This document shows positions 33,544-40,838 of a stretch of 64,000 bases of DNA, piece after piece. The notes under the pieces were generated by a model, which saw nothing but the letters and a program-made list of their open reading frames with translations, searched no databases and was not told the DNA's origin. The stretch's first letter is position 1. Every line of letters begins with the position of its first letter. Where the stretch lies: positions 8,766-72,765 of the forward strand of contig JAZNMP010000036.1 of assembly GCA_045579705.1 (NCBI GenBank). Direction: 5' to 3'. Source of the DNA: Lachnocurva sp045579705 (GTDB lineage: Bacteria; Bacillota; Clostridia; Lachnospirales; Lachnospiraceae). Both the position numbers and the translations under genes were made by a program.

Positions 33544-34254
33544 ATGAAACTTTCTACTACTAGAGACGTGCTATGCTCAAATTCCTATCCTGGCAGAGGT
33601 ATAATTACCGGTTTGTCAGAAGATGGAAAAACCGCAGTTTGCGCTTATTTTATAATGGGACGCAGTGAGAATAGTAGAAACAGAGTATTTGAAGAGACGG
33701 AGGACGGTATTAGAACACGTGCTTTTGATGAGTCTAAACTGGAAGATCCTAGTCTAATCATTTATTCACCTGCTAGAACTTATGGACAGAATATTATCGT
33801 GACGAATGGAGATCAGACCGATACTATTTATGATGGTTTGAAGTCTGGATTTACTTTTGAACAGAGCCTGAGAAGTCGTACTTTTGAACCTGATGGTCCA
33901 AATTACACACCTAGAATTTCAAGTTGCATGAATTTTGAAGGTGGATATTCTATTGAAATGTCTATTCTAAAGTCAAATGAAGGATGTCCTGATTGTACTG
34001 ATAGATATAATTTCTATTATGATAAGCCTATAGCTGGCGAAGGTAGATTTATTCATACTTATATCGGAGATGGAAATCCATTGCCTTCTTTTGAAGGTGA
34101 ACCTGAGCGTGTGATTATAAGCGGAGATATCGACGAGTTTACAAACGAAATCTGGGAAGCATTAAATAGTGAGAACAAGATTTCTCTGTACACGGTATTT
34201 GTAGATATTGCTTCTATGAAAAAAGAAACACGTATTATTAATAAAAATAAATAA
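33544..34254 (+). CDS. purO: IMP cyclohydrolase, PurO-like family
   Basis: 236 residues, read as the archaeal-type IMP cyclohydrolase (closing FAICAR to IMP). Patterns that fit: an Ntn-like N-terminus SNSYPGRGIITGLSEDGKTA, AYFIMGRSENSRNRVF, YSPARTYGQNIIVTNGDQTD, SFEGEPERVIISGD. The strongest support is context: the next gene encodes a formyltransferase lacking the usual fused cyclohydrolase domain, so together they replace bifunctional PurH. SD AGGAGG precedes ATG. No membrane or signal segments. Confidence 0.8.
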   Translation: MKLSTTRDVLCSNSYPGRGIITGLSEDGKTAVCAYFIMGRSENSRNRVFEETEDGIRTRAFDESKLEDPSLIIYSPARTYGQNIIVTNGDQTDTIYDGLKSGFTFEQSLRSRTFEPDGPNYTPRISSCMNFEGGYSIEMSILKSNEGCPDCTDRYNFYYDKPIAGEGRFIHTYIGDGNPLPSFEGEPERVIISGDIDEFTNEIWEALNSENKISLYTVFVDIASMKKETRIINKNK

Positions 34255-34285
34255 TGGATTTAATTTTCTGTGAAAGGCTTGAAAA

Positions 34286-35464
34286 ATGAACGAATTATCA
34301 TTGAAATATGGATGCAATCCAAATCAGAAACCAGCTAGAATTTTTATGGAAGAGGGCGAACTTCCAGTTAAAGTTTTGAATGGAAAACCGGGTTATATTA
34401 ATTTCCTAGATGCGCTTAATGGCTGGCAGCTTGTTAAAGAATTAAAAGAAGCTACGGGCTTATGTGCAGCTACTTCTTTTAAACACGTATCACCTGCTGG
34501 TGCAGCTGTTGGTGTTCCACTTACAGAAATCGAAAAACAGATTTACTGGGTAGCAGACATGGATATCGAGTTTACTCCGCTGGCATCTGCTTATGCAAAG
34601 GCCAGAGGTGCAGATCGTATGTCTTCTTTTGGAGATTTCATTTCTCTGTCTGATGTTTGCGATGTGGCTACTGCGAAGATTATTAAGAGAGAAGTTTCTG
34701 ATGGCGTAATCGCTCCAGGTTACGAACCAGAAGCTTTGGAAATTTTGAAGGCAAAGAAAAAAGGAAATTATAACATCCTAGAGATTGATCCAGAGTATGT
34801 TCCTGCACCTATTGAGAGAAAGCAGGTTTTCGGTATTACATTTGAGCAGGGTAGAAATGAGTATGAGATTAATACTTCATGTTTAGAGAACATCGTTACT
34901 GAGAACAAAGACCTGCCAGAAGAAGCGAAAAGAGATTTGTTAATTTCTCTTATAACTTTAAAATATACTCAGTCAAACTCGGTTTGCTATGTAAAAAATG
35001 GTCAGGCTATAGGAATTGGAGCTGGTCAGCAGTCTAGAATTCACTGCACCAGATTGGCAGGAAGCAAGGCGGATAACTGGTTTCTTCGCCAGAATCCTAA
35101 GGTCTTAAGTCTTCCGTTCAAAGAAGATGTTAGAAGAGCCGATAGAGATAATGCTATAGATCTGTATATCGGAGATGAAAGTGAAGATCTGCTGGCAGAT
35201 GGAGCCTGGGAGAATCTGTTTACAGAGAAGCCAGAAGAGTTTACTCGTGAAGAGAAGAAAGAATGGTTAAAGCAGAATACGGGCGTTTCACTTGGATCGG
35301 ATGCATTCTTCCCATTTGGAGATAATATAGAAAGAGCTCACAAGAGTGGAGTTACCTACGTGTGCGAACCTGGTGGATCTATCAGAGATGACCATGTTAT
35401 AGAAACAGCCAATAAATACAATATGGTGATTGCATTTACTGGCTTTAGATTGTTCCATCATTAA
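34286..35464 (+). CDS. purH: AICAR formyltransferase, stand-alone PurH-type domain
   Basis: 392 residues. Transfers a formyl group from 10-formyl-THF to AICAR. It starts at the formyltransferase part of PurH (LSLKYGCNPNQKPARIFM, NGWQLVKELKEATG, ATSFKHVSPAGAAVG with the Lys-His catalytic pair, YTQSNSVCYVKNGQAIGIGA GQQSR region, and SDAFFPFGDNI). The N-terminal MGS-fold IMP cyclohydrolase of ordinary PurH (~200 residues) is absent; purO just upstream supplies that step. The stop overlaps the end of the convergent tmcAL gene by four bases (TTAA shared), with no terminator between them. Confidence 0.9.
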   Translation: MNELSLKYGCNPNQKPARIFMEEGELPVKVLNGKPGYINFLDALNGWQLVKELKEATGLCAATSFKHVSPAGAAVGVPLTEIEKQIYWVADMDIEFTPLASAYAKARGADRMSSFGDFISLSDVCDVATAKIIKREVSDGVIAPGYEPEALEILKAKKKGNYNILEIDPEYVPAPIERKQVFGITFEQGRNEYEINTSCLENIVTENKDLPEEAKRDLLISLITLKYTQSNSVCYVKNGQAIGIGAGQQSRIHCTRLAGSKADNWFLRQNPKVLSLPFKEDVRRADRDNAIDLYIGDESEDLLADGAWENLFTEKPEEFTREEKKEWLKQNTGVSLGSDAFFPFGDNIERAHKSGVTYVCEPGGSIRDDHVIETANKYNMVIAFTGFRLFHH

Positions 35465-36651
35465 TTGATAATAATAGGATATGGACTACTAAACTCGTTT
35501 TTGTAAAGTTTTTGAGTCTTTGCGGTTAGTATCGTATTATAAATATCATCAGCCTTCGCGTTTAGGTCGAATTCGGTTTGGCCTAAATGCGAAAGGCTTT
35601 TTTTATCTTTTGCGGTATTTAGGATTACAGGTACTGAAGCTTTTGCTTTGAGTTGAGAAAGTAGAGGCTTGGCAGTAGATCTAAAACCTAATACCCTAAC
35701 ATAATTTATTAATTCAAAGTTTAATTTGCAAGGATTTAGCAGCAAACTAAAGAGTTTTCTAGATACTGCAGTGTAGGTATAGTTCTTTGTCTTTATAAGT
35801 TTTATAAAAGATTCTGCTGTTTCGTACTCGTATAAATGATTCTGAATACGCTTTTCTAAATCATCCAGAGGCTCGTTTTCAGCAAAGTAATTTATTAATC
35901 CTAACTTTAATATTACATCATAGTCCTCTAATAGTGCGTACTCGTGGCTTTGAACCAACTCTTTGTAAAATGGGATGATCTCTGCAGGGAGTATATCAAC
36001 TACTTCGTCGAAGGAGTTATAGTTCCTTCTGATATACTCTGCGGAATAAGCCTTGTTAGTAGAGTGGTAGTCGCCCTTTGCTCTATTTATAGCATAGGTC
36101 TCTGCATTTAGACCTAAACGCTTGTTGCTCTTTAGATATTCTATGGCGAGAATATTGTTTGGATGCGTCAGCGATTCTGTCTCTTCAGGTTTTAGGTGTA
36201 GAATTTCGCTGACACTTTCGAAGACTGCTCTGGCATAAGTAGCGCCTGAGGAGATTTTTTTACGAAGTATATCCTTATAAATAGGAGGTTCGTCGTAGAG
36301 TAGATCGGAAACTCGCTTTAGTAGTTCTGTATCATCTGTTTCAGCACCGAATACGATAGAGTCTACTATATTAGATGCTTTCATGATGCGCAGGGATTTC
36401 TCGGCGTAAGTTTCTGCGCTGGACAAGACGCTTGTGAGCGGTAATTCGATGACCATATCGTAGCCGGCTTCGAGAGCCATTCGAACGCGGTTTTGTTTTG
36501 AAAAAAAAGCACACTCGCCCCTTTGCACAAAAGAAGGACTCATCAGGGCGATTACAAAATCGCTTGAAAGTTTTGATTTTGCGTAGTTTAGGGGATATAG
36601 ATGACCTTTGTGCAGAGGATTAAACTCTGCTGTAATTGCTGTTATTTTCAT
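35461..36651 (-). CDS. tmcAL: tRNA(Met) cytidine acetate ligase (TmcAL, YlbM-like)
   Basis: 396 residues. Family makes N4-acetylcytidine at the wobble base of elongator tRNA-Met in Bacillus, using acetate and ATP. Seen: the nucleotidyltransferase start MKITAITAEFNPLHKGHLYP, ALMSPSFVQRGECAFFSKQNR, MVIELPLTSVLSSAETYA, IVFGAETDD, THPNNILAIEYLKS, and AYSAEYIRRNY. ATG at 36651 fits the family N-terminus; 24 extra upstream in-frame codons would cross the promoter. Divergent to ackA. The acetate substrate makes its pairing with acetate kinase curious. Confidence 0.92.
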   Translation of the reverse strand: MKITAITAEFNPLHKGHLYPLNYAKSKLSSDFVIALMSPSFVQRGECAFFSKQNRVRMALEAGYDMVIELPLTSVLSSAETYAEKSLRIMKASNIVDSIVFGAETDDTELLKRVSDLLYDEPPIYKDILRKKISSGATYARAVFESVSEILHLKPEETESLTHPNNILAIEYLKSNKRLGLNAETYAINRAKGDYHSTNKAYSAEYIRRNYNSFDEVVDILPAEIIPFYKELVQSHEYALLEDYDVILKLGLINYFAENEPLDDLEKRIQNHLYEYETAESFIKLIKTKNYTYTAVSRKLFSLLLNPCKLNFELINYVRVLGFRSTAKPLLSQLKAKASVPVILNTAKDKKSLSHLGQTEFDLNAKADDIYNTILTAKTQKLYKNEFSSPYPIIIN

Positions 36652-36672
36652 CGAATTTGCTTTCTTTCTCTT

Positions 36673-36723
36673 TTGAATATTAGTTTTAGTTATAGTATAA
36701 TTACCTCGATTATTTTGTGTCAA
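36673..36723. promoter_or_regulatory. Overlapping divergent promoters of ackA and tmcAL
   Basis: Plus strand: TTGAAT (36673-36678), 17-bp spacer, TATAAT (36696-36701) for ackA. Minus strand: TTGACA (36718-36723 as TGTCAA on plus), 18-bp spacer, TATACT (36694-36699) for tmcAL. The -10 boxes overlap by four bases, so RNA polymerase can use only one at a time. Confidence 0.75.
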
Positions 36724-36741
36724 TATTGAAAGGATTGTGAA

Positions 36742-37944
36742 ATGGATATTTTAGTAATTAACTGTGGTAGCTCTTCACTGAAGTATCAGGTTCTTAATTC
36801 AGATACTGAAGAAGTGCTTGCAAAGGGTCTTTGTGAAAGAATCGGAATCAGTGGTGTTCTTAAATATACTCCTAAGGGAGGCGAGACAGAAGTTTCAGAA
36901 CTTGCTATGCCTACTCATACAGAGGCTATTAAATATGTTCTCGAAGCTTTAACAAATGAAAAAACTGGTGTTCTTAAGAGCCTCGACCAGATTGATGCTG
37001 TAGGTCACAGAATCGTACATGGTGGAGAAGCTTTTAGCGAAGCAACACTTATTACAGATGATGTTATTAAGGCTGTTGAAGGCTGCAACGATTTGGCTCC
37101 TCTTCATAATCCAGCAAATATTATCGGTATTAGAGCTTGCCAGGCTGTAATGCCAAACGTACCAATGGTTGGTATCTTTGATACAGCTTTCCACGCAACT
37201 ATGCCAAAGAAAGCTTATCTATACGGTATTCCATATGAGTACTATGAAAAAGATAAACTTCGTCGTTATGGTTTCCACGGTACTAGCCATAGCTTCGTTT
37301 CACAGAAGGCAGCTGAACTCATTGGCAAGCCATACGATCAGTGTAAGACAGTAGTTTGTCACCTCGGAAATGGTGCGTCTATCTGTGCAGTAGAGAATGG
37401 TAAATCTGTAGATACTTCTATGGGACTTTCTCCACTAGAAGGACTTATCATGGGAACTCGTTCAGGTGATATCGATCCTTCAGTTATTCAGTATATTGCA
37501 AATCACTATGACAAATCTCTCGATGAAGTAGTAGAGATTCTTAATAAGAAGTCTGGTGTACATGGTCTTTCTGGTATTTCTTCTGATTTCAGAGATATTA
37601 CACAGGGAATCGAAGAAGGCAACGAAAGAGCTATCGCAGCTATGGATGCTTACTGCTACAGAGTTGCTAAATATGTAGGATCTTACATCACAGCTATGCA
37701 CGGCGTAGATGTAGTTGTATTCACAGCTGGTATCGGTGAGAATAACAGTATCGTTCGTAGCAAGGTTATGGGATACTTCGATTATCTCGGAGTTGTAGAA
37801 GATAAGGAAGCAAACAGTGTAATGCATATCGGAGATGACACTCTTATGACTACACCTGAATCAAAGATTCCTTTCTATGTAATTCCTACAGATGAAGAAC
37901 TTTCAATCTGCCGTCAGACAGTAGAAGTTCTAAAAAACGCTTAA
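36742..37944 (+). CDS. ackA: Acetate kinase
   Basis: Converts acetyl phosphate and ADP to acetate and ATP, the energy-yielding end of mixed acid fermentation. 400 residues. ASKHA motifs: VINCGSSSLKYQVL at the N-terminus, HRIVHGGEAFS, FDTAFHATMP, YGFHGTSHSFVS, HLGNGASICAVENGKSVDTS and FTAGIGENNSIVRS. SD AAAGGA precedes ATG. No pta gene adjoins it, unlike the common pta-ackA order; a phosphate acetyltransferase must lie elsewhere. It is followed by a separate promoter for the DUF177-rpmF unit. Confidence 0.97.
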   Translation: MDILVINCGSSSLKYQVLNSDTEEVLAKGLCERIGISGVLKYTPKGGETEVSELAMPTHTEAIKYVLEALTNEKTGVLKSLDQIDAVGHRIVHGGEAFSEATLITDDVIKAVEGCNDLAPLHNPANIIGIRACQAVMPNVPMVGIFDTAFHATMPKKAYLYGIPYEYYEKDKLRRYGFHGTSHSFVSQKAAELIGKPYDQCKTVVCHLGNGASICAVENGKSVDTSMGLSPLEGLIMGTRSGDIDPSVIQYIANHYDKSLDEVVEILNKKSGVHGLSGISSDFRDITQGIEEGNERAIAAMDAYCYRVAKYVGSYITAMHGVDVVVFTAGIGENNSIVRSKVMGYFDYLGVVEDKEANSVMHIGDDTLMTTPESKIPFYVIPTDEELSICRQTVEVLKNA

Positions 37945-37952
37945 TTTAATTG

Positions 37953-37980
37953 TTGACATTGATTGAAAAGTCTGTATAAT
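37953..37980 (+). promoter_or_regulatory. Strong promoter of the DUF177-rpmF-plsX unit
   Basis: TTGACA (37953-37958), 16-bp spacer, TATAAT (37975-37980): both hexamers are perfect consensus. Confidence 0.8.
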
Positions 37981-38006
37981 TAGAAAAGTATGGATTGGAG
38001 AAGAAC

Positions 38007-38528
38007 GTGTTAATCGATATCACTAAAGCATTAAACGAAGAAGGATATAAGAAATCTATACCTGTTTCGATTGCGAAAGAGGATATCGAGCTTGGCGGTG
38101 ATTTCACTGTCGCGCATGATATTGAGACCGAAATCCAGATTAAAAATGATAATGGTTCAGCATTGTTTATCACTTGTGATGCGAATGTAGAACTAACTGC
38201 ACCATGCAGCAGATGTCTCAAAGAAACATGTGTTAGTTTAGATATTCATATTGATGAAGAACTTAAACTTAGCAGACACGAGATCATTTTAGATGATGAT
38301 AACGATGCACCTTTTGTTGAAGGCGAACTCTTAAATGCATGCAAGCTTCTCCATGAATGGATTCTAAGTGCTTTACCTACTAAGGTGTTGTGCAAAGAGG
38401 ACTGCAAAGGCTTATGTCTGAAATGTGGTCAGAATCTAAATGAGCGAGACTGTGATTGCGACCGAACTGTCATGGACCCGCGAATGGAGAAATTCAAAGA
38501 CTTATTTGATAAATTTAAGGAGGTGTAG
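38007..38528 (+). CDS. YceD/DUF177-family protein
   Basis: 173 residues, start GTG 38007 with GGAG six bases upstream; an earlier TTG (37995) overlaps that SD. YceD proteins are nearly always coded just before rpmF and, in Bacillota and E. coli, are tied to 23S rRNA/large-subunit accumulation. Features: the mid-protein ELTAPCSRCLKE and the C-terminal KEDCKGLCLKCGQNLN plus DCDCD, a Cys-rich metal-binding type end. rpmF follows three bases after the stop. Molecular role is not settled for the family. Confidence 0.88.
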   Translation: MLIDITKALNEEGYKKSIPVSIAKEDIELGGDFTVAHDIETEIQIKNDNGSALFITCDANVELTAPCSRCLKETCVSLDIHIDEELKLSRHEIILDDDNDAPFVEGELLNACKLLHEWILSALPTKVLCKEDCKGLCLKCGQNLNERDCDCDRTVMDPRMEKFKDLFDKFKEV

Positions 38529-38531
38529 ACG

Positions 38532-38714
38532 ATGTCAATTTGCCCAAAGAATAAATCATCAAAGGGAAGAAGAGACAGAAGAAGAGCGAACTGGAAAATG
38601 AGCGCTCCTACTCTTGTTCGTTGCTCAAAGTGCGGCGCTCTTATGATGCCACACAGAGTATGCAAGGCTTGTGGATCTTACAATAAGCGTGAGATCGTAT
38701 CTTCTGATAAATAA
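38532..38714 (+). CDS. rpmF: Ribosomal protein L32 (zinc form)
   Basis: 60 residues of the 50S subunit. MSICPKNKSSKGRRDRRRAN is the usual start, and the CxxC...CxxC zinc ribbon (RCSKCGALMMPHRVCKACG) is intact, marking the zinc-containing paralogue. SD GGAGG overlaps the end of the preceding gene. A strong terminator lies 14 bases after the stop, so plsX depends on read-through or its own start signals. Confidence 0.97.
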   Translation: MSICPKNKSSKGRRDRRRANWKMSAPTLVRCSKCGALMMPHRVCKACGSYNKREIVSSDK

Positions 38715-38727
38715 TTTTAAATTTTCG

Positions 38728-38759
38728 ACCTCCGCGGTATGGCGGAGGTCTTTTTTTCT
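38728..38759 (+). terminator. Terminator after rpmF
   Basis: Nine-bp GC-rich stem GACCTCCGC / GCGGAGGTC, GGTATG loop, then seven T residues. Confidence 0.9.
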
Positions 38760-38824
38760 TTACTAAACGTTTGATATATAGTATATTTTTATATGGTTTT
38801 TTGACTGTAGAACGTGAGGTAAGT

Positions 38825-39826
38825 ATGAGCGAAAAAACTATAGTTGCTCTCGATGGTATGGGCGGCGATAATGCGCCGGTTGAAATCGTAAAGGGAGCGA
38901 TTGATGCAATTAATTCTACAAACAATGTAGAAGTTATGCTGTTTGGCGATGAAGAAGCTTTAAATAGTGAGCTTTCTAAATACAAATTCGATTCTAGTAA
39001 GATCAAAGTAGTTCCTACTACAGAAGTTATTGAAACTTCAGATCATCCAGTACAGGCTATTACAAAGAAGAAGGATTCTTCTCTCGTTCGTGCGCTTAAA
39101 GCTGTAAAGAATGGAGAAGCGGATGCTTTTGTATCAGCTGGTAATTCTGGAGCAATCCTGGCTGGAGGTCAGGTATTGGTAGGAAGAATTAAGGGAGTGA
39201 AGAGAGCTCCTTTTGCACCTATTATTCCTACGGAAAAAGGTCCTGCGCTCTTATTGGATGCCGGAGCAAATGTCGATTGTAAAGCTGAGAATTTAGTTCA
39301 GTTTGCAAAGATGGGTGCTATTTATATGCGTCCTATTTTGAATAGAGAACCTCGAGTAGGCATCGTTAATCTCGGTGTTGAAGAGGAAAAAGGAAATGCT
39401 TTGGTTAAAGAAGCTTTTCCTCTTCTAAAGGAAGCATCTGGTATCAACTTCATAGGAAGTGTAGAATCTAGAGACATTCCTTTTGGCGAAGCCGATGTCA
39501 TCGTATGTGAAGCATTTACTGGAAATGCTATCCTGAAGATGTTCGAAGGTGTTGCAAAACTCTTTGGTAAGTTGATGAAGAAGGCGTTCTTAAGTTCTGT
39601 TAAATCAAAGATTGGTGCAGCGCTTGCGCTTCCTGCTTTGAAGAAGGAACTTAAAAATTATGATACATCTACCTACGGCGGAGCTCCTATGCTTGGCTTG
39701 AAAGGATTAGTTGTAAAAACTCATGGCAATGCTAAAGCGGTTGAAGTAAAGAATTCAATCCTACAGTGTCGTGATTTTAAGAATCAGCATATTTTAGAAG
39801 CTATTCAAAATGAACTAGGAGAATAA
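38825..39826 (+). CDS. plsX: Phosphate acyltransferase PlsX
   Basis: Makes acyl-phosphate from acyl-ACP for phospholipid synthesis; peripheral membrane enzyme. 333 residues from ATG 38825, with GAGG six bases ahead. Seen: VALDGMGGDNAPVEIVKGAI, SSLVRALKAVKNGEADAFVSAG then NSGAILA, LLDAGANVDC, VNLGVEEEKGN, VIVCEAFTGNAILKMFEG and YGGAPMLGLKG. Partners acpP just downstream (substrate carrier) and plsY at 56049 (next step) are in the window. Confidence 0.96.
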   Translation: MSEKTIVALDGMGGDNAPVEIVKGAIDAINSTNNVEVMLFGDEEALNSELSKYKFDSSKIKVVPTTEVIETSDHPVQAITKKKDSSLVRALKAVKNGEADAFVSAGNSGAILAGGQVLVGRIKGVKRAPFAPIIPTEKGPALLLDAGANVDCKAENLVQFAKMGAIYMRPILNREPRVGIVNLGVEEEKGNALVKEAFPLLKEASGINFIGSVESRDIPFGEADVIVCEAFTGNAILKMFEGVAKLFGKLMKKAFLSSVKSKIGAALALPALKKELKNYDTSTYGGAPMLGLKGLVVKTHGNAKAVEVKNSILQCRDFKNQHILEAIQNELGE

Positions 39827-39844
39827 TTTAAAAGGAGATAAATT

Positions 39845-40072
39845 ATGGAACTTGATATTTTAAAGAAATCAATCGCTGATGTTTTGTCAGTAGATCCAGA
39901 CGAAATTACACTTGATTCTACATTTGAAGAGGATCTCGGAGCAGATTCACTTGACTTGTACCAGATTCTACTTGACGTACAGGATCAGCTTGGCTTAGAA
40001 GTTGATGAGCAGGTTTTAACAGAAGTTAGAACAGTTGGAGATGCTGTAGAGCTCATCGAAAACGCTAGATAA
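39845..40072 (+). CDS. acpP: Acyl carrier protein
   Basis: 75 residues, acidic. The phosphopantetheine attachment serine is S35 in DLGADSLDLYQ; the helix-II and TVGDAVELI motifs are typical. SD AAGGAG. Cotranscribed with plsX. Note DLYQILLDVQ replaces the more usual DSLDTVELVM, a small deviation near the attachment site, but the overall ACP pattern is clear. Confidence 0.96.
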   Translation: MELDILKKSIADVLSVDPDEITLDSTFEEDLGADSLDLYQILLDVQDQLGLEVDEQVLTEVRTVGDAVELIENAR

Positions 40073-40095
40073 TCTATGTAAATCAATATGTAAGG

Positions 40096-40126
40096 TTGCC
40101 CTTTCTTCGGAAAGGGTGATTTTTTC
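40096..40126 (+). terminator. Terminator after acpP
   Basis: CCCTTTC / GAAAGGG closed by a TTCG tetraloop (C-UUCG-G, highly stable), extended by wobble pairs, then TTTTTT. Confidence 0.85.
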
Positions 40127-40145
40127 TATATTAAATGGAGGTTTT

Positions 40146-40829
40146 ATGCAAGATATAGCAGAACTTGAAAAATGTATCGGCTATGTTTTCAAGGACAAAC
40201 AGTTGATTAAGCAGGCTATGACTCATAGCTCATATGCGAATACTAATCACATGAAGAAACTTTCTGATAATGAGCGTCTGGAATTCTTAGGAGATGCTGT
40301 ATTAGAAGTGGTTTCCAGCAAATTCTTATATGATAAATTTCCTGATTACGATGAAGGAAGTCTTTCAAAACTTCGCGCAAGTTTGGTTTGCGAGCCGACT
40401 TTGTCTTATTGTACTGAGGAAATTGATCTGGAAAAATACATCCTACTCAGTGATGGTGAAGAAAAAACAGGTGGTAGAAAGAGAAAATCTATCCGTTCTG
40501 ATGCCATGGAAGCTTTGATTGGTGCTTTGTTCCTGGATGGCGGTATGGAGGTTGCAAAGTCTTTTATACTGAAATATATCCTGACTGACATAGAGCATAA
40601 ACAGCTTTATCACGATTGCAAGACTGCACTTCAGGAAGTAGTTCAGTCTATGCACAAGACACTTTCCTACGAATTAGTTGGAGAAGAAGGACCTGATCAT
40701 ATGAAGACATTCTACGTAGATGTATTAGTAGATGGAAAAGTATGCGGTTCTGGAAAAGGTAACTCGAAGAAAGCGGCAGAACAGGAAGCGGCATTCATGG
40801 CTATGAAACGCTTCAAGAAGGATATATAA
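40146..40829 (+). CDS. rnc: Ribonuclease III
   Basis: Double-strand RNA endonuclease for rRNA and mRNA processing. 227 residues from ATG 40146 (GGAGG six bases upstream; in-frame codons further up lie in the acpP terminator). Catalytic signature NERLEFLGDAVLEVVSS, second acidic site RSDAMEALIGALFLDGG, and the C-terminal dsRNA-binding domain (CKTALQEVVQ...GSGKGNSKKAAEQEAAFMAM). Followed nine bases later by smc, a standard order. Confidence 0.96.
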   Translation: MQDIAELEKCIGYVFKDKQLIKQAMTHSSYANTNHMKKLSDNERLEFLGDAVLEVVSSKFLYDKFPDYDEGSLSKLRASLVCEPTLSYCTEEIDLEKYILLSDGEEKTGGRKRKSIRSDAMEALIGALFLDGGMEVAKSFILKYILTDIEHKQLYHDCKTALQEVVQSMHKTLSYELVGEEGPDHMKTFYVDVLVDGKVCGSGKGNSKKAAEQEAAFMAMKRFKKDI

Positions 40830-40838
40830 AGGTAAATT

